A DNA stretch of 64,000 nt from Clavelina lepadiformis (taxonomy: Eukaryota > Chordata > Ascidiacea > Aplousobranchia > Clavelinidae): positions 6,388,501 to 6,452,500 of the forward strand of contig NC_135241.1 of the NCBI RefSeq assembly GCF_947623445.1. The letters are read 5' to 3'. The first letter of the stretch is position 1, and each line of letters begins with the position of its first letter. Below the pieces are notes generated by a model. That model was given only the letters and a program-made list of their open reading frames with translations. It did no database searches and was not told where the DNA came from. The position numbers and the translations under genes are program-made. Shown piece by piece: positions 22,005 through 34,400 of the stretch.

Positions 22005-24806
22005 ATGGAAACAAATGATATACCTACGACTAATGATATCCATTCACTTTTTGACCAACTTGAATCTGGGCAAACATCGACCCAGCAAGATGTTATAAAG
22101 AAGCTTCAAGCGATCAGACTCTGGCAGCTAATGCAACAGGAAGAGTTGAAAAAACAACAGCAAACCCAGCTGGCGTTGCTCAAATCACAACAGATGCCTG
22201 AAACTCTGTCACCAGCAAATTCTAATATTGAAACTGATGATGTTTTAGCAATTCCTATCCCAACTCTTCAACCTTTAAATTTGGAAACTGTCATGGAAAA
22301 GTCACACGATGCAGAAGGCAGCATATGCTTAGAAGAAAATGAAGTTGAAGTAGAGCATCTTGACCATGTGGATACTCATTTAAATGGTTCAATCCAGGAT
22401 GTTGATAACGAATCTATCATGAATTATCTTAATGAGGTAAAGATCGGTGAAGACCAAGATGAACAAGTCAATAAAAATAGTGAAGTGAAAGTTTTGGAAT
22501 TTGCTCTCCAACATGCTGGCAATGATTCAGATGTGTCAGTACAGGATGAATCAGAAGATACAGAAGAGGTTGGAGTTGTTACTGAAGAAAAGTCTTTTCC
22601 TTGTGATGTCGAAACAAGCTTTGAGAAAACTTCTTCCATTTCTCTTGAATTTGATAACGTTCCAGTAAAAGGTGGCAAAACATTTGAAGAAATTTTGGAA
22701 GAGCAATTGAAGAAAGACAAGGCAAACAGCATGCCAAAGCGGTCTGTAGCATCAACACCAAAGCGAACATTTTTGCGAAAAGGTCAAGGTATTGCTAGGT
22801 TTAATGGACCACCCAAGAGAACAAAATTTGTGAAGAAACCACTTGCAGAAAAGAGATCTGAACAAAATGATTCTTGTCCGGTTACAATTAAAACTACTCA
22901 TAAACCTCCTAAAGTTCCACGAGATAAACAGGAAATTGATAGTTACGTCATAAAAGAATCTGAGCTTCCAAAGGCTACCTCCTCTTCTAAAGTGCAGCCG
23001 AATATGGGGTTGAGTGAAAACTTTGATCCTCCTGTTATAAAACCAAGGGTAAGGAAGACAGCTCGCTTAGTAAATCGAGAACCCATTAAGCAACTATGCT
23101 TAAAACCAGTCATTGTGAATCCACCACCAAAGCCACCAAGTGTTGGAGAAGTCTCAGATGAAGATTCTTTCAGAAATGAATCAGCTTGGTCAGACGTTGA
23201 GGATTCTGTCTTAGAGCTAGATGCCACAAAGGGGCACGACGAAACATCGAATGAAACTTTTGAGCAAATGGAAAAATTTTGCAATGACCATTATGCAGAT
23301 GTTAGCACTATGAATACACTTGAAGGCAATGATTCTGTGATTATGAAGAAGATTGAACCTTTACCTCCAAACAAGTTGATGTTGAGTTTGTTTCCCAGCC
23401 TACGGCCACCGAATAAGAAAAATTTATATTCAGAAAACAAGAAAATTCCTGCAAAAGAAGTGGATGTTAAAATCTTTAAGCCCATTGCTGAAGAAAACAA
23501 AGAGACCAGAAACCCAGACCCAATCATTAATACTGAAGCAACATCAAATGATGACATTTGTCCGAGCCTGTTAAAGACCAAGCTTGGTGAGATGGAAACT
23601 GAAATTAAGAAATTTCAAGGTGAGACTGCAAAATTAAGTATAGTTCGTAAAGAAGAAGAGGAGCAACTTCGTAATCTGAAGACAGAGTTTGAGGAGTTTC
23701 AGCGACAAAAAGAAGATGAACTCAGACGTTTGGAAGAATACAAAAAGTCTGAGACAAAGAAGCTGAAAAAGGACAGAAAAATATTTGAAGAACATGTTGC
23801 AGCTATCAAGTCAATTCCTAATAAACAAGATCGTGAATATATCCAAGAACTAGAGAAGAGAATACTGGAGACTCAGGAAGAATCGAAGACAAAGGAACAA
23901 AGGTTGACAGCCATCAACAACCGCCTGCGAAGCCAACTTGAGGTTGCAACCAAAGAAAGTTCTCGTTTAACTGAAAGAGTGAAGCAACTTGAAGAAAAAT
24001 TGCAAAAGATTGAGAAAAGCAAAGAAATCAAAAAGAAGAAAGATTCTAATGTTGTTTGGAAGGCAATTAATGATATTGTTGATTCCATTCCTAACGACGA
24101 TGAAAATATTAACATAGATGATTACATTGGTTCAGCAATTGAAAAGCCAGAAATTAGACAAGTTCGGCCAAAAGCACTAAGTAAAACTACCAGAAAACCT
24201 CTTGTTGACAGAAATGATAACTGCATCAAGGATGATAGTAAGATCACAATGCATGATGGCAAGGTTGAACGACATTTAGAGGACGGCTCATTGCAAATTT
24301 CTTTTCAAAATGGTACAGAAAAGCTTGTTTCACCTGATGGAAGCACGCAAATTAAGTTCACCAATGGTGACATCAAGACCATTTCGCCAGATCAGACCAT
24401 CACCTACTTATACACTTCTTCTGGGACAAAGCACACTACACATAACAATGGAATGCAAGTTATTGAATTCAGCAACAAACAAGTTGAACGACATTTTCCT
24501 GATGGTTCCAAACACATATCGTTTCAGGATGGGTCTAGCAAGATGATTAAGTTGGATGGTACAGAAGAGACGATTTATCCTGATGGAACTGTAATGGTTG
24601 TTACAGCATCAGGTGAAAAAACAATCGAATTCAGCAATGGGCAGCGCGAAGTCCACACGTCTCAGTTCAAAAGACGGGAATACCCAGACGGAACTTGTAA
24701 AACTGTTTTCTCAGACGGAAGACAAGAGACAAGATATTCATCCGGGAGACTGAGGATAAAAGATGCTGATGGAAATTTATTAGTTGATAAAATGCTGAGT
24801 GTTTGA
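22005..24806 (+). CDS. CENPJ: Centriole assembly protein CENPJ/CPAP (SAS-4), single exon
   Basis: 933-aa uninterrupted frame starting METNDIPTTND; an in-frame ATG 18 codons upstream is less likely because it adds a hydrophobic, non-conserved leader. CPAP/SAS-4 binds tubulin and STIL and builds centriolar microtubules. Visible features: an N-terminal Q-rich helix with LQAIRLWQLMQQEELKK; the conserved basic motif RTFLRKGQGIARF near residue 250; a long acidic disordered middle; a coiled coil at about residues 520-690; and a C-terminal TCP10/G-box of beta-strand repeats at about 745-930 (DGSLQISFQNG, PDGSTQIKFTNG, PDGSKHISFQDG, PDGTCKTVFSDG), which in the family binds STIL. The gene has no intron, unlike its neighbours here. 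Length is shorter than the human protein (about 1340 aa), mainly in the disordered part. Confidence 0.93.
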   Translation: METNDIPTTNDIHSLFDQLESGQTSTQQDVIKKLQAIRLWQLMQQEELKKQQQTQLALLKSQQMPETLSPANSNIETDDVLAIPIPTLQPLNLETVMEKSHDAEGSICLEENEVEVEHLDHVDTHLNGSIQDVDNESIMNYLNEVKIGEDQDEQVNKNSEVKVLEFALQHAGNDSDVSVQDESEDTEEVGVVTEEKSFPCDVETSFEKTSSISLEFDNVPVKGGKTFEEILEEQLKKDKANSMPKRSVASTPKRTFLRKGQGIARFNGPPKRTKFVKKPLAEKRSEQNDSCPVTIKTTHKPPKVPRDKQEIDSYVIKESELPKATSSSKVQPNMGLSENFDPPVIKPRVRKTARLVNREPIKQLCLKPVIVNPPPKPPSVGEVSDEDSFRNESAWSDVEDSVLELDATKGHDETSNETFEQMEKFCNDHYADVSTMNTLEGNDSVIMKKIEPLPPNKLMLSLFPSLRPPNKKNLYSENKKIPAKEVDVKIFKPIAEENKETRNPDPIINTEATSNDDICPSLLKTKLGEMETEIKKFQGETAKLSIVRKEEEEQLRNLKTEFEEFQRQKEDELRRLEEYKKSETKKLKKDRKIFEEHVAAIKSIPNKQDREYIQELEKRILETQEESKTKEQRLTAINNRLRSQLEVATKESSRLTERVKQLEEKLQKIEKSKEIKKKKDSNVVWKAINDIVDSIPNDDENINIDDYIGSAIEKPEIRQVRPKALSKTTRKPLVDRNDNCIKDDSKITMHDGKVERHLEDGSLQISFQNGTEKLVSPDGSTQIKFTNGDIKTISPDQTITYLYTSSGTKHTTHNNGMQVIEFSNKQVERHFPDGSKHISFQDGSSKMIKLDGTEETIYPDGTVMVVTASGEKTIEFSNGQREVHTSQFKRREYPDGTCKTVFSDGRQETRYSSGRLRIKDADGNLLVDKMLSV

Positions 24807-25403
24807 TTTATCCTAAACTCCATTTACTTAGACATTTATAACATTCTACATTCCAATTATTAAATTTGCAAATTAAATAGTCCTGCATTATCAAATTTAT
24901 TTTATACTAACAGTTTGTCCGATGGCATTTGGCCATCATGCATTAGTCGCAAATTGTTTGTCAACTTTTCCGATAAAATTCCGATATGTGTCCATTAACA
25001 GTGTGGAACAATTATATAATTTTTTGTGCTATAGTGTAAGTTGATGTGTCTCTGATACTGTCAAACCTTTGAAAACTATATTGGTTGAATGCTTATTGAA
25101 TTAACACATCTATGCTCGTTGCTTAAGTTGCATGTACCATGGCTTTTATTTTTGATTGTTTCATTATCATACTGTGCTAAACTGTTGACCCTACAGCCAT
25201 CAGCAGGGATTTTCTGCGTGTTTGCATTGAGTTCTATACTTTGTGACATTTCCTGCTATTTATAACTGTTCTATTGCAATTGGATACAGTTTTACAATTC
25301 ACTGTTATTGTTTTTCCAAAGGAATTTACTGTAGTATGTTTGCTTTGCAGCAGAGTATGTGACATTCTTGTGTGTATTGTTAAGATAAGTTCAACGCTTT
25401 AAA
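24807..25403. other. CENPJ 3' UTR and YTHDC2-like 5' region
   Basis: 597 bp of AT-rich sequence between two genes on the same strand. No exon is seen. The close spacing leaves little room for an independent promoter beyond this gap. Confidence 0.5.
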
Positions 25404-28400
25404 ATGCACAGCAGTAACACATACAACATAGATGAAGATTTAAAGATTGCTATTCATGTAGCCATTGATCGTTTTCAGAAAGATGATACTACATTAGGTA
25501 AAAAATTCACACCTTGACACTACACTCTATGAATAGTGAAACATATGAATGTCGTATAGAATTTTTTGGTAATCCAAAACTTTCTTCTGTTTTATAGCAT
25601 ACTAAATACTTTTTGTTTCTGTAGAATGTGATTTCCCATCTTCTTTCACGGGTGCGGAACGAGCGTATATTCACAGGAAATGCAGCCAAATGGGTTTAAT
25701 CTCCAAAAGTCATGGGTTAGAAATTCCTACTACTATACATACATATTTATTTTTCAAACATTCAAAATAGTAACATTTATAACACAATGATTTAACTATT
25801 GGATTCAGATAAACTGTTAGTTTTGTGTGTGTTACACAGCAGACGGACGAATCGTTATTTAACAATTCGAAAGAAGCAACCAAATGAAATGATGGAATCC
25901 CCAATGATGTTTAGGTTTGGACAAAATTCACAGCGCATTTTGCACACACTTTTAAGCAGGTACCCTTTGGTTCTTAAGTTTAGGTGGTTAAGCATGGAGG
26001 TAATCAAAACGCGTTACAAGCAAGTAAAAAGGGCAATGGGAAATTGCATACAGCTAGTTGCGGAATTATAATGTATTTATAATTACTTTTTAGGTGGCCT
26101 GTAAAACAAAAGGAAAGACAAGATATCCAACCTAAAATGGATCGTCCAGTGCCACTTGGATATCTTGGTAGCACATTTATTGTTTTTCTGTCAGTTTTCT
26201 TCCATCCTTTCTCCACTTCATCGAAACACATTTCATGTAAATGTTTTATTTCTTTCGCAGGATATCGATCTGACATAAACAAACCTAGCGGTCGTCTACC
26301 AAATGGAATCCCACAAGTACCCACTAAATGCACACAGTCAAACCTAGATGATTTTCAAAAGAAACTGCCGGTGTATGAAATGAAAAACACAATTGTAAAA
26401 ACCATCTGGGACAACTCTGTTGTTTTGATTTGTGGAGCAAGTGGTGCTGGCAAGACAACACAGGTTTGATATTATTTCAGTTTGTTGTGAGCTTTTGAAT
26501 TGAAAGCAGAATTGTTATATATATGGCTTATACAGTGTGTGTTTTTATGCGTACGCCATCCTTCTGTAATACCAATCACATTGATGCAATCTTTAGGTAG
26601 TTCTGTTTCATAATCGTCTTCAAAAAAACTTTTTCCTACATTTACAATTTTTAGGTTTTTGTACAAGGCCCAAGTCATTGCTTGTTTTACAGATTCCACA
26701 GTTTATCTTAGAAGAAAGCTTGAAGAGAAATGAAGTTTGCCGCATTGTTTGTACTCAACCGCGGCGTATATCAGCTGTTTCCATGGCAGAACGGGTAGCT
26801 TTGGAATGTGGAGAAAGTGTAGGACAGACTGTGGGGTACCAAATTCGACTCGAAAGTCGGTGAGACCTTGATTAAACTTGTGGATTTTATTTTCAACTTA
26901 GCTTATTTGCTTTTTGTCTTCAAAAAATTTCCTTCATGAAACCGGACTTAAGATGCATATCATATTTATAATGAGGCATTTTTGCAATGAATAAAAAAAT
27001 AGAAAACAACATTGCATGAAAGAAATAATAAACTATAATGATATTACATATTCAGTGTAAGCTCATTTAATATGAAACTAAAGGAACCCCGTAATTTACA
27101 AAGAGATATTAAAGTTATCCGAAGTAGGTTAATTTAGTGGAAAATGTCTTTGAAAACTAGGCTACAATTAAACTACAATCCCATTTTATATACACTAAAG
27201 GACAGCTTTGGGGTTGACAAAAACACTGTTTGAATTAATCAAGATAATAAAGTTTTAAGACCTGTGTGAATGTAAGTAGTTTATATGCATTTTAGTAGGC
27301 ATTTTGCCAGGACCAGTTAACTTATCATACTCTGTACGGTTTTCTAAAATTTTGACTTTAAGTGGAGTTAAATAAACAAGCTTCCACTGTAAATGTAAAC
27401 TTGTACAATCAGAAAAAGTAATTTCATCTTATGACAGTGTGTAGTTCATACATCCTTGCTTGAATAGAGTTTGTTTGCAAAACTACCAATTTTCCATGAA
27501 GGGAAACTGCAATGCATTGTGGACTTTTCAGTCCGAGATCATTTGCTTGTTCCACAACATTACACTTGAAGCATCCCTGAAGGTCAAATGCTACTATTCG
27601 GTTATTGCCTTCGTCTGCCACCAATATCGCTTCTGCTCTTCCTTTTCCTGGTGACACAGCGGCAATGCCTTCAGGATGGCTGACATTTTCATTGCTATAG
27701 CCTGTAGAAAATACTTGCCATGACAACTTTACTGATACTTTTTTACTTAGTCACAAAACTGTAATAGTTTTAGTAAGAATTTCTTATATGAGCCATAGTT
27801 TACCATATGATAACGTTTTTGAAACCTGACTCACAGAACTCTGATCTTGTTACTGATTCATTTTTACTTTACCTTTTCCACCCATTTTCATTAAAAATTT
27901 TCCGTCTTTGTCAAATATCTTGACACAATGATTGTTGTGGTCTGAAACAACTATCTCATCTCTGCTCGTTGCACAAACATATCTGTGACAACAATAAATG
28001 ATTTTTTTGCTAAAAACTTGTAACAAAAGACTCAATTAAATTATGTTTGATACAGCATGTCTTTAAAATGAAAAACTCTTGAAAGAAAGAAAGACCTTGG
28101 CCCTTGAAAGTGATGGTTACCCTCTCCTAACTGTCCAAACTCCAGAACCTTTTGACCATGTTTGTTGAATACAATCACTTGGTGCTTTTGTAGATCACTA
28201 ACAATAACTCTTCCTGTAAAACAGTGCAAAATACATTTTACCATCTAACTTGTGAGTGTCGGTTTAAAACACAGAATTTTGAAAAATTTACCCTGACTGT
28301 CGACAGCAATTCCATGAGCACCATATAATTCACCATGTCCAAATAAAGTCAGAAGGGTTCCATCATATGACCAAACTGTTACAATGTTTTTATACAAGAC

Positions 28401-31400
28401 GTACACTTGATTCGTGGGTGAAACGGCCAGGTTGATTGGCTTCAGTTTACCTAAAACAGAGTTTTTGTTGAAAAAGCTATGTGTAGATTAAGTTGCTTTG
28501 TATGGAATAAAATACTGTAGTTTTTATTTCAACCATGTTATTTTGTTAATATATATATAAAGAAAATTTGTTGTTTCAACAATGATATGCTTGCGCTTAC
28601 TTACCTTGATTAGGTATGTTCACAGTAAACCTGCACATATAAAAGCCATCACTGTTAAATATAACAAGTTGCTGACCATGACTATCAAGAACAAGTGTTT
28701 TGTCAATGGTCATTGCCACACCAAGTGGAGGTGCCTGAAAGTCTCTATAGCCTTGACCTTTATTACCAAAGACCTTCACTATATCTGCTTGCAGTGTTGC
28801 TTGTGTATGTGAGGTTTTTGGTGGTAATGGGGCTGGTGCTTTCTTATAAGATTTCACTTTTGGCTTTGATGTTGCAACTGTGTGATAACCATTCTCTGGT
28901 ATAATTTTCACTTTTGATGGTTTCTTAGGTGGCTTAGGTGCAGCTCGGCATGGTTGGACCACTGCCATGTTTGACCCATTTGCTACATATGTTGGTTTAT
29001 GTGGCAATGTGGAGAAGTGATTGGGCAATACTTTGTTAATATTTGAATGGCTTTTTACCGGCACTGGTACGGTTCCTTTTGCTCTGGTAATCTTGTAGCA
29101 GTCTGGAGTTTCAGCAATAGTTGGTTTTACTATAACTGAGGGTTTGACCATAGTTGGTTTTGTCGAATTTGGATACTCCTTGATTAATCCTTGGGTATGC
29201 TTTGGAGATTCTTTGTTTTTGGCTCTTACTCTTGGGCTTGGCGTGGGCGTGTTTTGTTCATCTTTTTTGTCAGGTATCTGGACAAAAAGTGGCTCATTTT
29301 TTTGATTACAATGATATTGCTTAGTATCGTCCAGGCGCTGTTTGCTTGATGTGGCTACTGAGTTTACTTTCAAGTCACAGTGCTGAGAAGATGCTGAATT
29401 GTCACCACAATATACATCTGAGTGGTTTTGCTCATAGTTATCTTGCAATTGTTTTTCTTTGACAGTTTGACCAGAGTTAACACCCAAGTGACGACGTTTT
29501 GCTACAGGTGTTCCTAGTTTTGGTTTACTGCTTTTAGCAGGTAAAACAGGTAGTTCTACTTTTAACATGTGGTATTTATGTTGACTTAAACCATTTCTAT
29601 CTTCTTCTGCCTGTGCCACACGCTCTGATGGTTTGATGAAGACATTTAAACTTATTTGTTTTGCCTTTGTGGATCTAATCTTTTCAGTAACACCCATACC
29701 TTTCGCAGTGTGCTCAGCGATGTTACCAGGAGTGTATCTGAAAATAAAATATTTGATACTTACACTTGTCACAACGCTTGTGGTTAATAAATATCTGCTC
29801 AGTCCCCATAGATGTGTTATTCTACCTTATGTAATGGTCTTGTGCAATGCTTTCTTTATAATTTTCTTGAACTTGGTATGCGGTTTCTTTCAGCTCATTC
29901 ATGGTCTCAGCTACTCTCTTTCTAAGTGATAATATTTCTGCAGCCGTCCCATCCTATAAAAGAGTGTTAATGCTGTTGCATATCATATGCATTTACTGTA
30001 GGCCAATATTTCTGTAATGTTAAACTATACTTTGATTAAGATTATTCAGATTTCTTACTTGAAGAACACAGCTAGACAGTTGGGTGCAGTTCAGCATGCA
30101 TCGAAGTTGTACTTCTAGGTGTTCCTTTGCGACGCTGAGATTTGAAAGTTTTTTGTTTTGAATATCCTCCGTTTCTTTCAGAAGAGTTGCACGTTTCTAA
30201 ATAATGTTATAAACAGATCACCGGATATACCAACTAACCTTGACTTGGTGTTTCCCAATGTGCTAACCTGGTTTGCAGTTACAGTGAATATTAAAGTATG
30301 ATTGGGCAGCCCACCTCTTTGATGAGTGAAATGAAATCACTTGTGAGTCTTTCAATGTCTTGTTCCACTTGAGCAAGTTCTTGTCTCTCCTCCTCTTCAA
30401 TTTGAATGAGCTCCTCCAGGGATTTACGAGATGACTCCACACCGAATTCCATTTCACCCTGAATTTCTTGTACCTTTTAAAGCATATAAGTGAGTGTAAA
30501 CTAACATGCCAAACCACGACTCATAAATTACAGTAGTGCCAATGTTGAAGCACAAAAATATCATATATAAGTTTACGTAACTGCTCCTAAACAAACTGTT
30601 AAAGATAAAGAAATTGTGTATTGAACCTGAAATTTGAATTGCCTCACTGCATCTTTGATAGGCATGAGAGGATGACCTTGGTGATGTGCTATAATACAGT
30701 CCCGACAAATCAAAAGATCACATTTTGAGCAGTATTGTTCCAACTTAAGAGGCTACAAAAACAGAGTTAAGCAGGAAAATTAAATACTCGTAATACACGA
30801 ATAACATCTGAATATCACATAATTTTGTCCAAGATTTTCGTTGCACAATGTTTTCGTCACAAAGCAAACAAGTTATGAATGAGGATTTCAGCTTACTTCA
30901 TGTAAAGTGCATCTGCTCATTTCCTGACTGTGGATCTTGTCCTTGTGTTTACCATTTTCTATTTCATGTAATGGCACAACCTGTCCATTTAAGCCTCAGG
31001 TCAATGAAACCATTTACTAGTTAATTGCTGTTTAAATTAACTTTTCAACTTATGACTCAGATAATTCGTTGTTATAAATACCTCATGGTCTCTTGTCAAT
31101 TTTGTTCTGCTATGAAAAGCTGCACAGTCTGCACACAACTGGTCCAGACATTCGATGCACTGATATGTAGCCATTGTGGCATCATTTGAAGGACATGTTT
31201 GACACATTTCTGTATTATCTCTTTGTCCTTCTCTGCAAATAGCAGCAATTCAATTACGACAAACAGGAAGCAGAAACTCCAGTGCGTAATCGAGACTTAT
31301 ATAAAGATAGTTGATTTATCTGGTAGTGGTCAAGCAAGAACTATCCTTATTAGTATATGCAAATCATTACATTTATTATGACAAAGAGTTTTCCCAACCT

Positions 31401-34400
31401 GGTGTGAACCCTTCTCCATTCCACCAGCATATCTATTATATTGGACAGGACAAAATTGTTTTTCAATCCTTCTATTCCTTTAAGGCCAAGTATTGTTCGT
31501 TGCCTACAAATTGGGCATAAAATGTAGGAACCTTGAGCTGTCTTGTCACAAGATTCTGTAACCAGAATAGAATATTGACTTTTGATACTGGTAATTAAAT
31601 ATTAATGTAATAATTCGGCATCTGGCAAATTTTGCCGGAAAAATTTAATTGTATTATATTATTATTTATATATTATTTATCAAATTTCTTCTGTAGCTGA
31701 CCAACCATAGATTTTAACATAATAAATACTGAGTTTATACTTTATAAAATTTAACATAAAACTTATTATTCATATTTAAACTTTTACTGCATTTATATTG
31801 TACTTATGTCTATGCAGATCTTAATATGTAACAAAATAAAACTTTCTTCTTTTCTATCTTTTCTGTACAATACAGTATACTATGTAGTACTACAACTTAT
31901 AACACCCACACTTAAGTGTACCCCATGATTTTTAAGTTCAAACAGTATAGCTGTATAAGAAGTGGTGGGCTTAATTGACCACACTTAATACTTTACGTGA
32001 GTTTCTTAATTACGGTCATTATACTATTAATTCCATGTTATTTAGCAGCCTGATTTTTTTATGTTATCTCCACTGAAAACATGATGTAAACACTATTATC
32101 ATAATTGTCATGTTTTTTCTATATTAAGGATTTCTGAAAACCATTTACACAATGATGCTTTTCTAATTAAGTATAAAAGCCGTTCTCGATTACTTTCAGC
32201 GTGCTTTTCCAGACATCTACGACATTTGCACAAAATTGCTTGACATTAGTTGCCAAATCAATTGTTTTTGCAACACAAGTATTTCATGTACTCTCACCCA
32301 AGCAGCTTGTACAAAATGAATGCTGGCATGTCAGGACCTTCGGTGATTGGTATGGTTCCATGCATATTTGACATGTTAAGTAGTCATCATTGATTTGTGA
32401 AAGAAGAGCTTGGGAACAAGCCATTTTGAGATTTTTTTAACGTTTAGTTCCAGTTTGCACTAGTTTCTTCACAATCTACAACACATAAATATGTCTGTCT
32501 TCAACCAAAATTGCATTAGTATATATCCAGTTATTATCAAAAAGCCTTTAGTCGAAATTTGAGTCTAGTCACCCAATTCTTCAGCACTGATCACATTAAA
32601 ATGCTAGGTATTCACAACATTTTGGGGCTTTATAACACTCAACGTTTAGAATTTGGATCATGTCTGATGACTATGGTAATAATGGTCTCTTACTCATAAC
32701 ATGTTTTATGAACACGGCCGTGTTTTCTTTATGTACCCAGATTACCTTGCATTTTATTGGGTTAGCTTAGTGCAGAAATTATAATAGTGGAACTTGGAAG
32801 TGATGTCACAATTTGGGTAACTGGTTTCTTTTATATAATTACATCAAGTAGTTGTTCACTTCTACTGTACAGTAGACCCTAAATCTTTTCTAAATCCTAA
32901 TCAATATTCATTTGATCAGCATTGTTTCACCATTGCACATGAAATCATGCACCATACATTATTAAATATTCCGTTTTGAAATTGGTTCATTAGCAATTCA
33001 TGTCGTCTGTTTTGCTGCGTATTAATCCTTTCTCACGATACACTGCTACTATTGCCTCCACTGCCAGTATAAATGCTACTAGGTTGTTTTTAAAACTACA
33101 TGCTTACTGACATCAGAAACTTTTTGTTTGGTCTATTTCAGCATTGCAGGTTATTCCGTTGTATTTATTGCGAAGGTTTATAAAACGAGCACTTGGTCAT
33201 AGTGCATTAGTTCAAGAAACATGTAGTAATAGCCATGTATCTTTAACTGCTCTCAGCTATAACAGTAAAAGCGTAATTTCCTCCTTTCCCTGACTATAAC
33301 ATATTCTAACTGCCTTTATATTCAGAAATGAATGGCTATGTTTACCAAAACAAACAGAAATGTTATCATATGCGTATGCCCTAACCAGTTGTCGATGACC
33401 ACATAAGACGTGCCTTGGGGGCCCGAACTTCAAAATGTTAAAAGTTGATTATCTGGAAAACGTGAGACGCGTGGTCTTGTGATTTCGTCATCACATGTGA
33501 TATGATTGGTACGTTTCCATATTAATATACGCGCTTAATCTGTATTTCGTAATTCATATTTAGCGTGTTCGGAGTAATCTAAATACTGATCGTCATGCGA
33601 CGCTTTGCTGTCTACCATATATGTCAAACTTACTCGATACTTACGCGATTACATATGATTCCCTGATAGGGTAAGAGGAACTTCCAAAGAACGCTTTCTG
33701 TTATGCAATTCTCTGTATAAAAAACAGTAACTTCCATTTGTCGATCTGAACTTGCCATTGCAAAAGCTATCTGACGAATGCATCACATGCCAGAGTGACG
33801 ATAGGAACTGTAACTCTCATAAGCTAATCTTTACTTGACCTATGCTACTCTCTAACTAAAATAAAGCTATCCATTATCTACTCATTACCCTTTCTGAATT
33901 TAAACGGAAGCTTCGGCCTTTGTTGTAACATGCTGAGCCTTATTAAAGTTTTTGACGAACTTTCTCGTACTATTATTGCTACTTGTCGGGCAGTAACTTT
34001 GCAATTGAAATGTCACGTACCCGCCGTAATCATATTGCACCCCGATTAACCACTCAACAGCTAGCCCGTTGGCATGTATTTTGTTCATGTCACGTAAGGG
34101 GAATGTCAAAGAAGCTTCGTATTCGAAAAAATCTAGTAGTCATTCAAAACGTCTACGATTTTCCGACAATGTTCCCGCTTAAAATAGCTCTGGCATCAAA
34201 ACTGGAATGATCACAATTGTTCTGTTATTTTTTGCAGAGCATCGCCTAGAACTCTTCTCACTTTCTGCACGAACGGAGTTCTTCTGAGAACACTGATGGC
34301 CGGGGACGCAGCACTACAGAGCATCACACATGTCATAATAGTAAGTGTAATTCCTGGATTTATCTTATGTCCGCCTTTTCCTAAAAACTTGCTAGTCGTG

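Noticed and set aside
33900-34210. Open frames just upstream of the YTHDC2 LMAGD exon
   Set aside because: They run on opposite strands, contain no recognised motif and lie within an intron whose flanking exons join in frame without them.
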